Shown here: positions 1 through 7,861 of the stretch, piece by piece
Layout: the number at the start of each line of letters is the position of its first letter
Position numbering within the stretch: position 1 is the first letter of the stretch
NCBI GenBank assembly: GCA_003990745.1
Contig: RBNI01007011.1
Coordinates: forward strand, 1-10,752
DNA length: 10,752 nt
From: Jimgerdemannia flammicorona
Lineage: Eukaryota; Mucoromycota; Endogonomycetes; Endogonales; Endogonaceae
Direction of reading: 5' to 3'
Made by a program: the position numbers and the translations under genes
Notes under the pieces: model-generated
Told to the model about the DNA's origin: nothing
The model's database searches: none
Seen by the model: the letters and a program-made list of their open reading frames with translations, nothing else

Positions 1-1185
1 TGAACAGACTCATGTCCCATGGAATTTTATTGGAAGGGAACCTAGACTATATAGGCCAAAACCCTCCCCCACCACCCACCAAGCACTGCCCCCCCATTAA
101 CCTAGGCTAGCTATTGTCCAGCAGCTCAACCATGCTAGGCATAGCAGGGCTGATGTAGGCCCACACCTCATTCTGTGCACCATGCTCTCCCTACTATCAG
201 GGGAAACCCAACCATATGCCAACAACCAAAAGTGCACACCCGAGAACCCAATGTATGTACAAGACCATGCCCAAGCCAAATAGAATAGCTCCTGCCACCC
301 CAAAGAGAATGACAGGCAAAGAAAAACCCTCATCAAAGTACAACACAGTGGGTAGAGCCTGGTTCTCCCAGTTGAGGTGAGTAAAGGACTTACACATGAG
401 GCAGGAGGAAACCCCCAATACCCCATTACTCAAGCCTGTGGACCTCGATCATATTGCCATATCAGCTCCCAGTTCCAGTTGAGTGCAGCCAAGATCCTGA
501 AATAGGTAGCCTCGGGCCTCCTGACCCCCCCTGATGACTGGGGCCCAACCCTGCTGACCACCAAAAGAAGCTGATAGTGATACCTACCACCTAACTGTGC
601 CACACCAATCAAAAGACCCCACTAAAGCAGTACCTGCCCCAGCCCTGACAACTGCCCCCAGCCTGACACTCTACTGGTTCACCGTAATTGCCCTATCTCC
701 TATCTGTGATGGCCATCTCCCCTCCCATCCCGACAACACCCGAAAAACAGTCACCTATGCTAGAACTGTGCTCACCGGGAAGCTCGCCAAAGCCAGAGGG
801 CCCCACCACAGGTACCAAAGACCTGCAGGTAACCTACACTGAGCACTTGATGCCCAAGGTCGGCCAACTCCCTACATAGCCCGAGACACACCGAGATGAC
901 TCCTTATTGGTGATGGCAAAAGGAAGAAGGTGCCGCACCAAAACGGGTACACCCCAGATACAGCCAAAGGCACCAGAATCCACGAAAAAGTAGAGGAAGC
1001 ACCGATCTGACACTGATAAAGGGGCAACTCATCACCATTGCCCTCCTCCCACCATGCCCCTGCAGGCACAGCAAACCAACCTGAGGTAGAGGGGGTAATA
1101 ATAGGGGAAAGGGGACTCAAAAGGTCGCCTACCAAACCTTGTGACCAGTAAGGTAGCAGAGAAAGGATTGCTGCTCTAAGTTCTT
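1..1185. other. C-rich flanking region without a recognisable gene
   Basis: No gene can be supported here. The + strand is C- and A-rich (many CC and CA steps) and contains a modest number of CpG sites (about 17 by eye), unlike the nearly CpG-free Ty3 element that follows. Several open frames of 60-109 codons exist on both strands, but they overlap one another and none shows a known motif. Their hydrophobic or proline-rich look follows from base composition. One + strand frame (starting at base 2) is interrupted only a few times by TAG/TAA up to about 570, which could mean an old decayed coding sequence, but nothing in it is recognisable. It could be host intergenic DNA or an older unrelated transposon remnant. 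Confidence 0.5.
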
Positions 1186-1188
1186 TGT

Positions 1189-1357
1189 TACACTAAATAA
1201 TACCAGCACTGATATTTTGACATAACACTGGATAATGCCAGCACTGGTATTTTGACATAACACTGGGTAATACCAGCACTGGCATTCTGAGGTGATGCAA
1301 AATTATTCCAGCACTGGTATTCTGATGTAACATTAAATTATACCAGCATCCTGAACC
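1189..1357 (+). repeat. 35-bp tandem repeat in U3, about 4.8 copies
   Basis: Imperfect 35-bp units start at 1189, 1224, 1259, 1294 and 1329; the last is partial. Each contains a conserved core around CCAGCACTGG. In the best unit the core forms a dyad: AATACCAG, two bases CA, then CTGGTATT. Units 1-3 share the tail ending GACAT or a close variant; unit 4 is the most diverged at its start. Position in the U3 of an LTR, upstream of the TATA box, suggests repeated binding sites for a transcription factor (enhancer-like), which is an inference. Confidence 0.85.
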
Positions 1358-1453
1358 TGTACAACCATCAGTGCCAACTCTGGAACTTAGTAGTTTTAGT
1401 TATTGGAATTTATATTTAGCTTCATATCTTAGCAACTATTGAATTATATTTTG

Positions 1454-1460
1454 TATAAAT
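1454..1460 (+). promoter_or_regulatory. TATA box of the LTR
   Basis: TATAAAT at 1454-1460 lies downstream of the U3 tandem repeats and 21 bases before an AATAAA signal, the usual layout of an LTR promoter. Transcription would be expected to start some 25-30 bases downstream, around 1480-1490, defining the U3/R border. This is read from motif and position only. Confidence 0.55.
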
Positions 1461-1480
1461 ACCCCTCTTATTTCCTCTGA

Positions 1481-1486
1481 AATAAA
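1481..1486 (+). terminator. Poly(A) signal AATAAA in the LTR
   Basis: AATAAA at 1481-1486 sits just after the presumed start of R. In the 3' LTR of an intact element the same signal would direct cleavage and polyadenylation of the genomic RNA. It is supported by its position after the TATA box and before the LTR end. Confidence 0.5.
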
Positions 1487-1541
1487 GTCAGTTCTGGTTT
1501 CACTTATACACACTTCCTTGCAAGCAATTTAAGAGATAACA

Positions 1542-2830
1542 AGACAGTTAAAGATAAGAAGTTTGAGGACTATAAGACCTTGGGAAGGCACTCCAATAAG
1601 AACTTACTTATAACAAACTTGAGTTAGTCTAAGAGATATACCTTGAAGAGAATCTGGCATATTTGAAGAACTCAGCGACCACTATGTGATACTATTTAGC
1701 CCTTATATCAGACCCATAATAATTACTCTAGCAACTTATGTAGACTCAAAGAAGATCATCACACTCTACACCAGTATCTCAAGTTGTATCAGTAACTCTA
1801 CTATTAGTAGTTTAACTACTCCTAGTAAACAATATTGCAAACCAGCAAATTCTAGACCTCATGGCCCAGATAGCCATAATGGTAGCAACTATTACTACTC
1901 TAGCTAAATAGATCTGACTAACAAAGAGCCTAAGTCTATCTACCTTTAATAGTACTATACAAAAAGTCCAAAGCTTTATTAATATAGTAGATACTAACTT
2001 TGAAGTCAATAAATAGACTAATGAGTAAGTTGCTGACCACCTTCTGATAAAAAATCAAGACCACACTATTAAACAACTCTTTGCTACTATTATAGCTTAT
2101 ATCTATTGAGTTATTACATTCTTCTGAGAACTTGCTGAAGAATAGTGGTGAACTCTTTCTGAAAAACCCCTTATATAGAATATCAGATCTGTAGTTGTTA
2201 TCCAAAATATAGCAAATAATGCCCTAGAATATGAAGACCACCCCACATCCCCTAGGCTCTAATTGCTTAATATTGAAGTAAAACTCTGATCACTGAATCC
2301 TGAGTAAAACTCTACAATCTCAAATTTGATATATATAGTAAGAAGGAGTTTGAAACCTTCTGTACAAAACTCAAGTCACTTCTGAATACTGTTGGCCTAG
2401 GATATATTGCCAATAATGAAGCACAGAATGGTATAAAACAGACTATTTATTTAATATACTATCAGAATGACTCACAAGAAAGATTCAAGAACAAGGATAC
2501 CTAGTTAGTTATGATTACCAATAATAGTATCTGGCTAGAATCAAGATCATAGTTAAGTAAATTCTAATAGCTGGACCAATTCTGCCTTGAAAACAATTCA
2601 ATAATAAGAAAAAATCTTGGATTAAGAAAAAAGAACCCAAGCATGAAGTATTCTAAGCTCCCTCTATATGTATCTACTTTATAGATATACCAATATTCTG
2701 AACTCCTCTAATCAAGTACCTTCAAGAAACTCACTAAAGGAGAAAGAAATGAACTTTAAAAAAGCAGAGTATACTTCTATTGTCAAAAGACAGAATATAT
2801 ATCCAGTGTTTGTCTCAACCAAAAACCCTG
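1542..2830 (+). pseudogene. Degenerate gag region with a ruined CCHC zinc knuckle
   Basis: The leader and gag part of the Ty3 element. No long open frame survives, and the start codon cannot be placed. A readable stretch at about 2316-2460 (segments such as KKEFETFCTKLKSLLN) has the look of a fungal Gag capsid region, but this is weak. The firm anchor is at 2772-2813, where the frame reads Y-F-Y-C-Q-K-T-E-Y-I-S-S-V-C. Spacing is exactly that of a retroviral-type CX2CX4HX4C nucleocapsid knuckle. The first Cys and the His are both Tyr, each one transition away (TGC to TAC, CAT to TAT). Gag would package the element RNA; this copy could not. From 2831 to about 3480 I see AT-rich sequence with stops in all frames and no domain. 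Confidence 0.55.
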
Positions 2831-3480
2831 AATAATAATAAGAGCTACTATTACTACTCTATATTACCTCAATAATATGACTACTCAGATACTAGACTTT
2901 GTTAAGTTAAGGACAGCAGCTATGTATAGCCCCACTTAAAGAAAGTTAAAAAGTAGCTGAATATGACCTATACACAGCTGAAGAAGCTACAGTTTCCAAC
3001 TGATAAATTAAGCAAGTCTATACAGAAATTAGCATTCAAATTCCTAAAGAATATATTAAAAGAATATACTATTATAGCAGCCTAGTATTAAAAGAACTCT
3101 CAGTAGAAGGAGGAGTCATTGATGAAGATTATATAGGCAAAATCATTATTCTCATCCAAAACTATAGTTGGATACTATTCAAGATCTCTATTAGTTATTA
3201 TATTGCCTAGATTTTATTTGAGAAAATTAAATCAACTTTGACAGTTAAGGAAGTTCCCAAACTACTATCTACTATTTGAGAATCTAAAGGATTTAGATCA
3301 TCAAACAAAGCCTCAGCCCAACCTGCTGCAAATAAGGAAGAATAATTCTATAAGAAAATTGAAAATGGATTTGTATTAAGTAGACAACATCTCTATAGCA
3401 TTAGAATATACTTTTTCTGAATAATTGATGATTGTTTTTCTAATATTAATAAACTAGTCCAATGAAGAGCCAATAGAAGA
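2831..3480 (+). other. AT-rich stretch between gag and protease, no domain seen
   Basis: About 650 bases of Ty3 internal sequence between the zinc knuckle and the protease. It is AT-rich, CpG-free and stopped in all frames. It presumably holds the end of gag and the start of pol, but no motif could be identified. Confidence 0.5.
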
Positions 3481-3483
3481 AAG

Positions 3484-5110
3484 CCTCTAATAACTGAAAT
3501 CACTATTATTGGATTAGATAAACTGCTTATCCTCCAAGCTTTTATTAATTAAGCTCCTGTCAAGATCATAGTAGACAGTGGCAATTTCATCAATAAAGAA
3601 ATAGCCAACAGACTTAAAGTCCTGACCTCTCTGGTATAACAAACTTAAGCAGTCATTATAGCTAATAGAACCTCATATATCATCAGCAAGAAAGTCTGCA
3701 ACCTACTCTTTAGAATTGGTAACTACCAAGTATATATTACTCTCTAAATCATATTACTTCTAGACAACAAGATCATCCTTGGGACTCTATGGTTAAAATA
3801 GGAGAACTCTATAATCAATTAGGTAAATTATTCTCTGATCATCAAGAAAGGACACTACAATTTCAAACTATAAGATGAAAGAGACCCACTTAGTTCAAAT
3901 GACTTAGGTCTAAAGATCACTTACATCAATAAACTACAACTCAAGAAATTAGCCAAGAAATGCTCTCTCTTTGCTATCTCTATATGATCATCCAAAGGAG
4001 AACCTGAGAACCTCAAGGAAGACTTTTCCAAAGTCAATAATTATATTAGACCCTTACTCTAGAAATTCTAAGATATATTCTCAAAGAAACTTTCAAAAGA
4101 TCTATTATCTAAATAAGCAATTGACCATACAATTAAAATCATATTAGATATCAAGCTAGCCTTTAAGTTAATCTATCACATATCTCTTAGAGAAATTGAT
4201 ATACTTAAGAAGGAAATCAATGAACTCCTAGAATAAGGTTTGTTAGACCTAATATATCATCATATAGTGTACTAGTTCTCTTTATCATCAAAAAAGAGGA
4301 AGACTTATAAATATATATTAACTATTAGGATCTCAATGAACAGACCATCAAGAACTATTGTCCACTACTCTAAATTGATGAAATATTTGATAGACTTACT
4401 AACCCACAATTCATGAGTCCTTTTGACTTATGAAATAACTACTAGCAAATTGCTATTAAAGAAGAAGACATCTACAAAACTATATTCTGAACTCATTATA
4501 GATATTTTGAGTTCCTGGTTATGCTCTTTGGCTTAACTAATACTCTGACAATCTTTCAGACTTTAATGAATACTATCCTATACCTATATTCAGACAAATT
4601 TATTATTATCTATATTAATGACATTCTAGTCTTCAGCAAAACTCTGGAGGAATATCTGAAACATCTTGAACTAGTACATACTACTGAAGCTTTGAGAAAA
4701 CTGACTCTTTGTAAATATAAATTTCTTTTGAAAGAAATTTAATTTCTTAGATATATCATTATTCCTAATAGAATTAAAGTAGACCCTAGCAAAATCTCTG
4801 CAATTAAGAAATGGTCCAGATCCAGGAAGTTGAAAGATCTTTAGTCATTTCTAGAACTAGCAAATTATTATAGATAATTTGTTACAAACTTTACTAAGAT
4901 CACTACTGCTCTTACCCAACTAACTAAGTATAGCAAAAAGAAGGACAGCTCTGGATCACAAAGTAAAAAAAAGACTTCAACAATCTTGTAAACTAGAGAC
5001 CCAAATAAGATACAGCCTTTTAAGCTCTAAAAGATACTCTAATAACTACTCCAGTACTTCAAGTAGTGAATTCTGCTCTATTATATAAAGTTACTACTGA
5101 TACTTCTGAT
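3484..5110 (+). pseudogene. Degenerate pol: protease, reverse transcriptase and start of RNase H
   Basis: Protease: the frame at 3484-3885 reads APVKIIVDSG (DSG at 3574-3582), then NFINKEIANRL, and later IILGTLWL, matching the retropepsin active-site and ILG blocks of Ty3 elements. The Ala-Thr-Gly/Ser usually found after DSG is absent. RT: from about 4140 (AFKLIYHISL, EINELLE), through an extra-base frame change near 4236, to GFVRPNISSYS..FIIKKEEDL, DLNEQTIKNYCP, FEFLVMLFGLTN and YINDILVFSK at 4611-4640. The first catalytic Asp of the YxDD box is Asn (AAT at 4617-4619). The connection ends in SFLELANYYR and FVTNFTKITTALTQLTK. After another frame change, RNase H begins with ALKDTLITTPVLQ and ends TTDTSD at 5110, where the LINE interrupts it. 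More than a dozen in-frame stops make it inactive. Confidence 0.85.
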
Positions 5111-5198
5111 CTACAGCACCCTTCTACTTCTACCATTCAGGTGACACAAGATTTGGACAACACTTTCTGCGAAGTTTTGGTGAAAAGCGACTATCAAC
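5111..5198 (+). promoter_or_regulatory. 5' UTR of the LINE
   Basis: The 88 bases between the end of Ty3 homology and the ORF1 ATG. They resemble neither the Ty3 RNase H nor coding sequence. In LINEs this position carries the internal promoter and the ribosome landing region; no specific promoter motif could be recognised here. The left border could move by a few bases, because a target-site duplication cannot be defined without the 3' end. Confidence 0.5.
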
Positions 5199-7117
5199 AT
5201 GGCAAGCAACGAGCATTCTGGTGAGCATGGTGGCCAGGGAGGCAGCCGTGCCTTCGACTGGCAGCAGGTCGGGAGTAAGAGAAGGGATGGTTTGGGGATG
5301 CCAGGGCCCTCTGTGGTTGGCAGCGGCGCTGGAGGAGGAGGAAGAGGTGGGCTGCGACAGAGAGGTGGGGGGAGGACAACCTTTGCTGACAAGGTCAGAA
5401 TGGGGAAGATGGCAGCAGGGCTCGATAGTTGGTTGGGACTGGGGAAGGGGACACCGGTTTCAGAGGGAAGGCAAGGGGGACCCCCCGTGGGAGCTTCAGG
5501 CAGTATGGGGGGAGGGGGAGTAGGGAGAGGAGATGTGACTGCTGATGGGGCTGTGACAGCGAATCTGGAAAAAAATCCAGATGTGATGGTGGTCGGCGGA
5601 TCAGGACAGAAGGAGGGCACCAGGCCCGGGGACCTGGCGGATGGGGTGACGGGCATGGTGTCGGCGCCATTACTCAAAAAGTCACGGTTGGAATTCGCGG
5701 TCACGTTGTGCTTCCGTGGCTTAGCTGTGACTGCGAGGATGATTCTGGGGCTGGTGGTGCAAGAGGTGAAGGGGGCAGCGACAGTCAAGTTCCTGAAGGG
5801 GAAAGAAGGGATTGAAATTGGGTTTGAGGAAGAGGTGTCGATGTTGGAGGCTGTGGAGAAGGGGGTCGCAGTAGGCAGGGTGGTAGTTCCTATGGCGAGG
5901 TGCATGCACTGGGACCCATGAGTGGTGCAGTTGACAGTGCTGGATCTTCCTACAGTGTCGCAGGAGAGGGCCAGAGAGCTGATTGTGGAGGTGGTCAAGG
6001 AGTATGGGGATATCATTGACATCAGGTTCAAAGTCTGGGAGGGTACGGATCTTAGGATGGGAGATGTTGATGTTAGGGTGTGTCTGTTTGGACAGGAGAA
6101 CACCGGGAAGATGAGGGACTGGCCAGCGACTCTCAAGTGGGGACCAGTTGAGTGCAGGGTTTCCCGAGTGAAAGGGACGCCAGAGGAAGAGGAGGATCTA
6201 CTAGAGGCTCTTGAGGATCTGGCAGGAGCTGTCAAGAGGAGACGTTTGGCTTGGAAGGAGTATGAAGCCAAGATGGTGGTGGAAATTGTGGAAGGGAAGA
6301 AAATCAGGATGGACTGAGGAACCTGGGAGAAGATGCAGGGGAGACAAATTCAGAAGGAGCTGTTGGCGAAATTGGGAGGTGGCTCGGCGGAAAGCGGAGA
6401 GAGAGGAGGTGGAGTAGGATTGAGGGAGAGTGACTGGGCTGGGGAGTCCAGAGAAGTTCAAGAGGTGACCCAAGGAGACCATGGTGAGGGAAGGCAGAGT
6501 GGCGGGGTGGAGGATGCCGAAATGAGTGTGGAAGTTCAAACATGGTATGAGGTCCCGGGAGGGGCCGGAGGTGAGGAGGAACTTCTCGATGTTCTGGAGG
6601 AGGAGTGGGATGAGTCGGGAAGGGGGAACGCACTGGTAGTTCCTGTGGTGGGGATAGAAGGGAATGCCTGGGAGGCAGAGGCAGAGGTGGATGAGGAGAA
6701 GTGGTTGTGGAAGACTCTGGAGGGGGTGGCAGCAGAGGAGCTGGGCAGTGAAGACTTCCGGGTTATGAGTGATAGGCACTGGGAGGAAATTCTGCGTGGT
6801 GAGGAGGTGCCAAAGAAGGTCCGGAATGAGATCCTGGCGGTGCTCTTGGAGTCTGTGGAGTATCAAGTCGATGATCAGAGGGAGGAGGAACTTTGAGTGA
6901 TTGCGAATACAGGGCGGCTTACTTGTGGAGCTCGAAGAAAGGGCTGGAGAAGTGGGGAGTCATGTGCAAGGAGTATCGGACAGAATTCGAGGTAGTGGAT
7001 GGGGCGGAGTACCAGGAAATCTTGGCGGCACTGGATGCCCAGGAAGGGATGGAGGATGAGTTGGAGGTGGCACGGCGCCTGGATCTGGAAGGGGACAGGA
7101 GGAGCATGGAATTCTAG
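5199..7117 (+). pseudogene. LINE ORF1: RNA-binding Gag-like protein with two RRM-like modules
   Basis: The start is ATG at 5199 in the context CAACATGGC. One frame runs to 6893 through TGA at 5919-5921 and 6315-6317. A 1-nt deletion near 6893 then shifts it to the frame that ends at TAG 7115-7117, giving about 639 codons originally. Residues 1-75 are Gly/Arg-rich with RGG-like stretches near 45-60, suited to RNA contact. Residues about 165-240 and 242-325 each look like an RRM-type fold: a strand such as VTLCFRGL or LTVLDLP, a helix, then basic-hydrophobic strands. A basic KRRR cluster follows, then a long acidic C-terminal part. No CCHC zinc knuckle is visible, unlike many Tx1- and Tad-type ORF1 proteins. 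LINE ORF1 proteins coat the element RNA and act as chaperones; that role is inferred from position and architecture. Both TGA codons are explained by CGA to TGA. Confidence 0.7.
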
Positions 7118-7148
7118 ATCGTGATCTCTCTACCAAACATTATTCAAT
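7118..7148 (+). other. ORF1-ORF2 spacer of the LINE
   Basis: Thirty-one bases separate the ORF1 stop (7115-7117) from the ORF2 ATG (7149). There is no frame overlap, so ORF2 would need reinitiation or internal entry on the bicistronic RNA. No conserved element was recognised in the spacer. Confidence 0.6.
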
Positions 7149-7364
7149 ATGAACAGTACAACTAGAATCTTCTCTTTGAACGTCAATGGGTTAAGGGGGG
7201 CAACACGGCGTCGAAATATCTTTGGCTGGTTGAAGGGTCTGGAGGCAGATATCTTCTTACTACAGGATGTGCGATACGAGGTGGATGTGGACCTACTGGA
7301 ATGGACTCGGGAATGGGGTGGGGTGGCTGTTTGGACTGGGCAGGTGGGAATCTTGGTTAGAAAA

Positions 7365-7400
7365 GGGATGGGGGACATTGGGGACGTTGGGCACTGGGGG
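7365..7400 (+). other. G-quadruplex motif in the endonuclease coding region
   Basis: Five G-runs (3, 5, 4, 3 and 5 Gs) separated by loops of 2, 5, 5 and 4 bases, matching the canonical pattern of at least three Gs with loops of 1-7. It lies on the sense strand, so it could fold in the element RNA. It encodes a Gly-rich loop of the endonuclease, so coding constraint plus G-rich composition may explain it. Confidence 0.6.
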
Positions 7401-7512
7401 AGTTGGCTGGTATGGGGAGTATGGAGGAGACCGGGTTGGAATCCTCTGACTGTTGGGTCTTGTTACTGCCCAGCTGAGAGAGGGGAATGTATAGATTGGA
7501 TCAGGGACTTGC

Positions 7513-7542
7513 GGGAGGCAGGGGTCTTGGGGGAAGTGGGGG
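7513..7542 (+). other. G-quadruplex motif upstream of the GDFN codons
   Basis: Four G-runs (3, 4, 5 and 5 Gs) with loops of 5, 4 and 4 bases on the sense strand of ORF2. It fits the canonical motif. It is one of several in this LINE. Confidence 0.6.
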
Positions 7543-7830
7543 TGGACTGCCTGGGAGGGGACTTTAACATGGTGTGTGATATGGTGGTGGATAGGACTGA
7601 TAGGGGAAGAGGGATGCATGGGAAAAGTGGAGGGTTGGAAGATTGGATGGAGGTGGAAAGGTTGAGCTTGTTGGTGGACTCGGGGCGACAATTCTGGGTC
7701 GATCGCCGAATTTATACTCACTGGGTGGCAGGACTGGGATCTAGGATTGACTGGGTTTTGACGGTGGAGTGCTGGGGTGGGGATATCTGGGCGACGCTGG
7801 AGGTGGTGTGGTACCCATGGTCTGACCACT

Positions 7831-7861
7831 GGGGGCTAATTGGGATGGGGAGATTTGGGGG
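7831..7861 (+). other. G-quadruplex motif just after the SDH codons
   Basis: G-runs of 5, 3, 4 and 5 with loops of 6, 2 and 6 bases on the sense strand, immediately downstream of the endonuclease SDH motif. Confidence 0.55.

Larger units (their letters stand above)
1186..1541 (+). repeat. Probable 5' LTR of the Ty3/Gypsy element
   Basis: The segment begins TGTTA at 1186 and ends TAACA at 1541, a 5-bp terminal inverted repeat with the TG...CA ends usual for LTRs. Inside are, in the right order, a repeated U3, a TATA box at 1454-1460 and an AATAAA signal at 1481-1486. Gag-like sequence follows downstream. The 356-bp length is ordinary for fungal Ty3 LTRs. The right end is not certain, because another TAACA at 1611-1615 would give a 430-bp LTR. 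No TGG-starting tRNA primer-binding site is seen after either end, so priming is unresolved or the site is mutated. The partner LTR is outside the window, so identity and target duplication cannot be checked here. Confidence 0.62.
1186..5110 (+). mobile_element. Ty3/Gypsy LTR retrotransposon, degenerate, interrupted by a LINE
   Basis: A 5' LTR is followed by gag, protease, reverse transcriptase and the beginning of RNase H in the order typical of Ty3/Gypsy (Metaviridae-type) elements. Integrase and the 3' LTR are not in the window; they would lie beyond the inserted LINE. All domains read on the + strand but are riddled with TAA, TAG and TGA codons and at least two frame changes (near 4236 and between about 4975 and 5005). 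The body is strongly AT-rich and essentially lacks CpG. Right-hand homology ends at 5110, directly after the codons for the RNase H segment resembling TDASD. The element is certainly dead. Family membership rests on the RT and RNase H motifs; lineage within Ty3 (chromodomain or not) cannot be judged because integrase is missing. Confidence 0.85.

Noticed and set aside
97..433. Two overlapping minus-strand frames with hydrophobic segments that look like small membrane proteins
   Set aside because: They overlap in different frames, have no clear start context, and their hydrophobicity follows from T- and G-rich composition on that strand.
597..879. Overlapping + strand frames of 81 and 63 codons in the left flank
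   Set aside because: Pro/Thr-rich translations from C-rich DNA with no motif; nothing supports expression.
1189..1357. A CRISPR array
   Set aside because: The 35-bp units are contiguous without unique spacers, lie inside an LTR U3, and the context is eukaryotic.
1686..2205. Short frames just downstream of the LTR on both strands
   Set aside because: Low-complexity translations in AT-rich decayed gag sequence. They overlap each other and match no Gag block.
1127..5169. Classical CpA-directed RIP as the sole cause of the AT-rich Ty3 decay
   Set aside because: CpA dinucleotides are still frequent while CpG is nearly extinct. Some TAA/TAG stops do need CpA changes, so a RIP-like contribution is not excluded.
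5111..6271. A 386-codon open frame on the minus strand, antisense to LINE ORF1
   Set aside because: Its product is a Ser/Pro/Thr-rich string without motifs. The sense strand is G-rich and poor in the trinucleotides that would give antisense stops, and ORF1 on the + strand explains the region. Several other minus-strand frames over the LINE are of the same kind.
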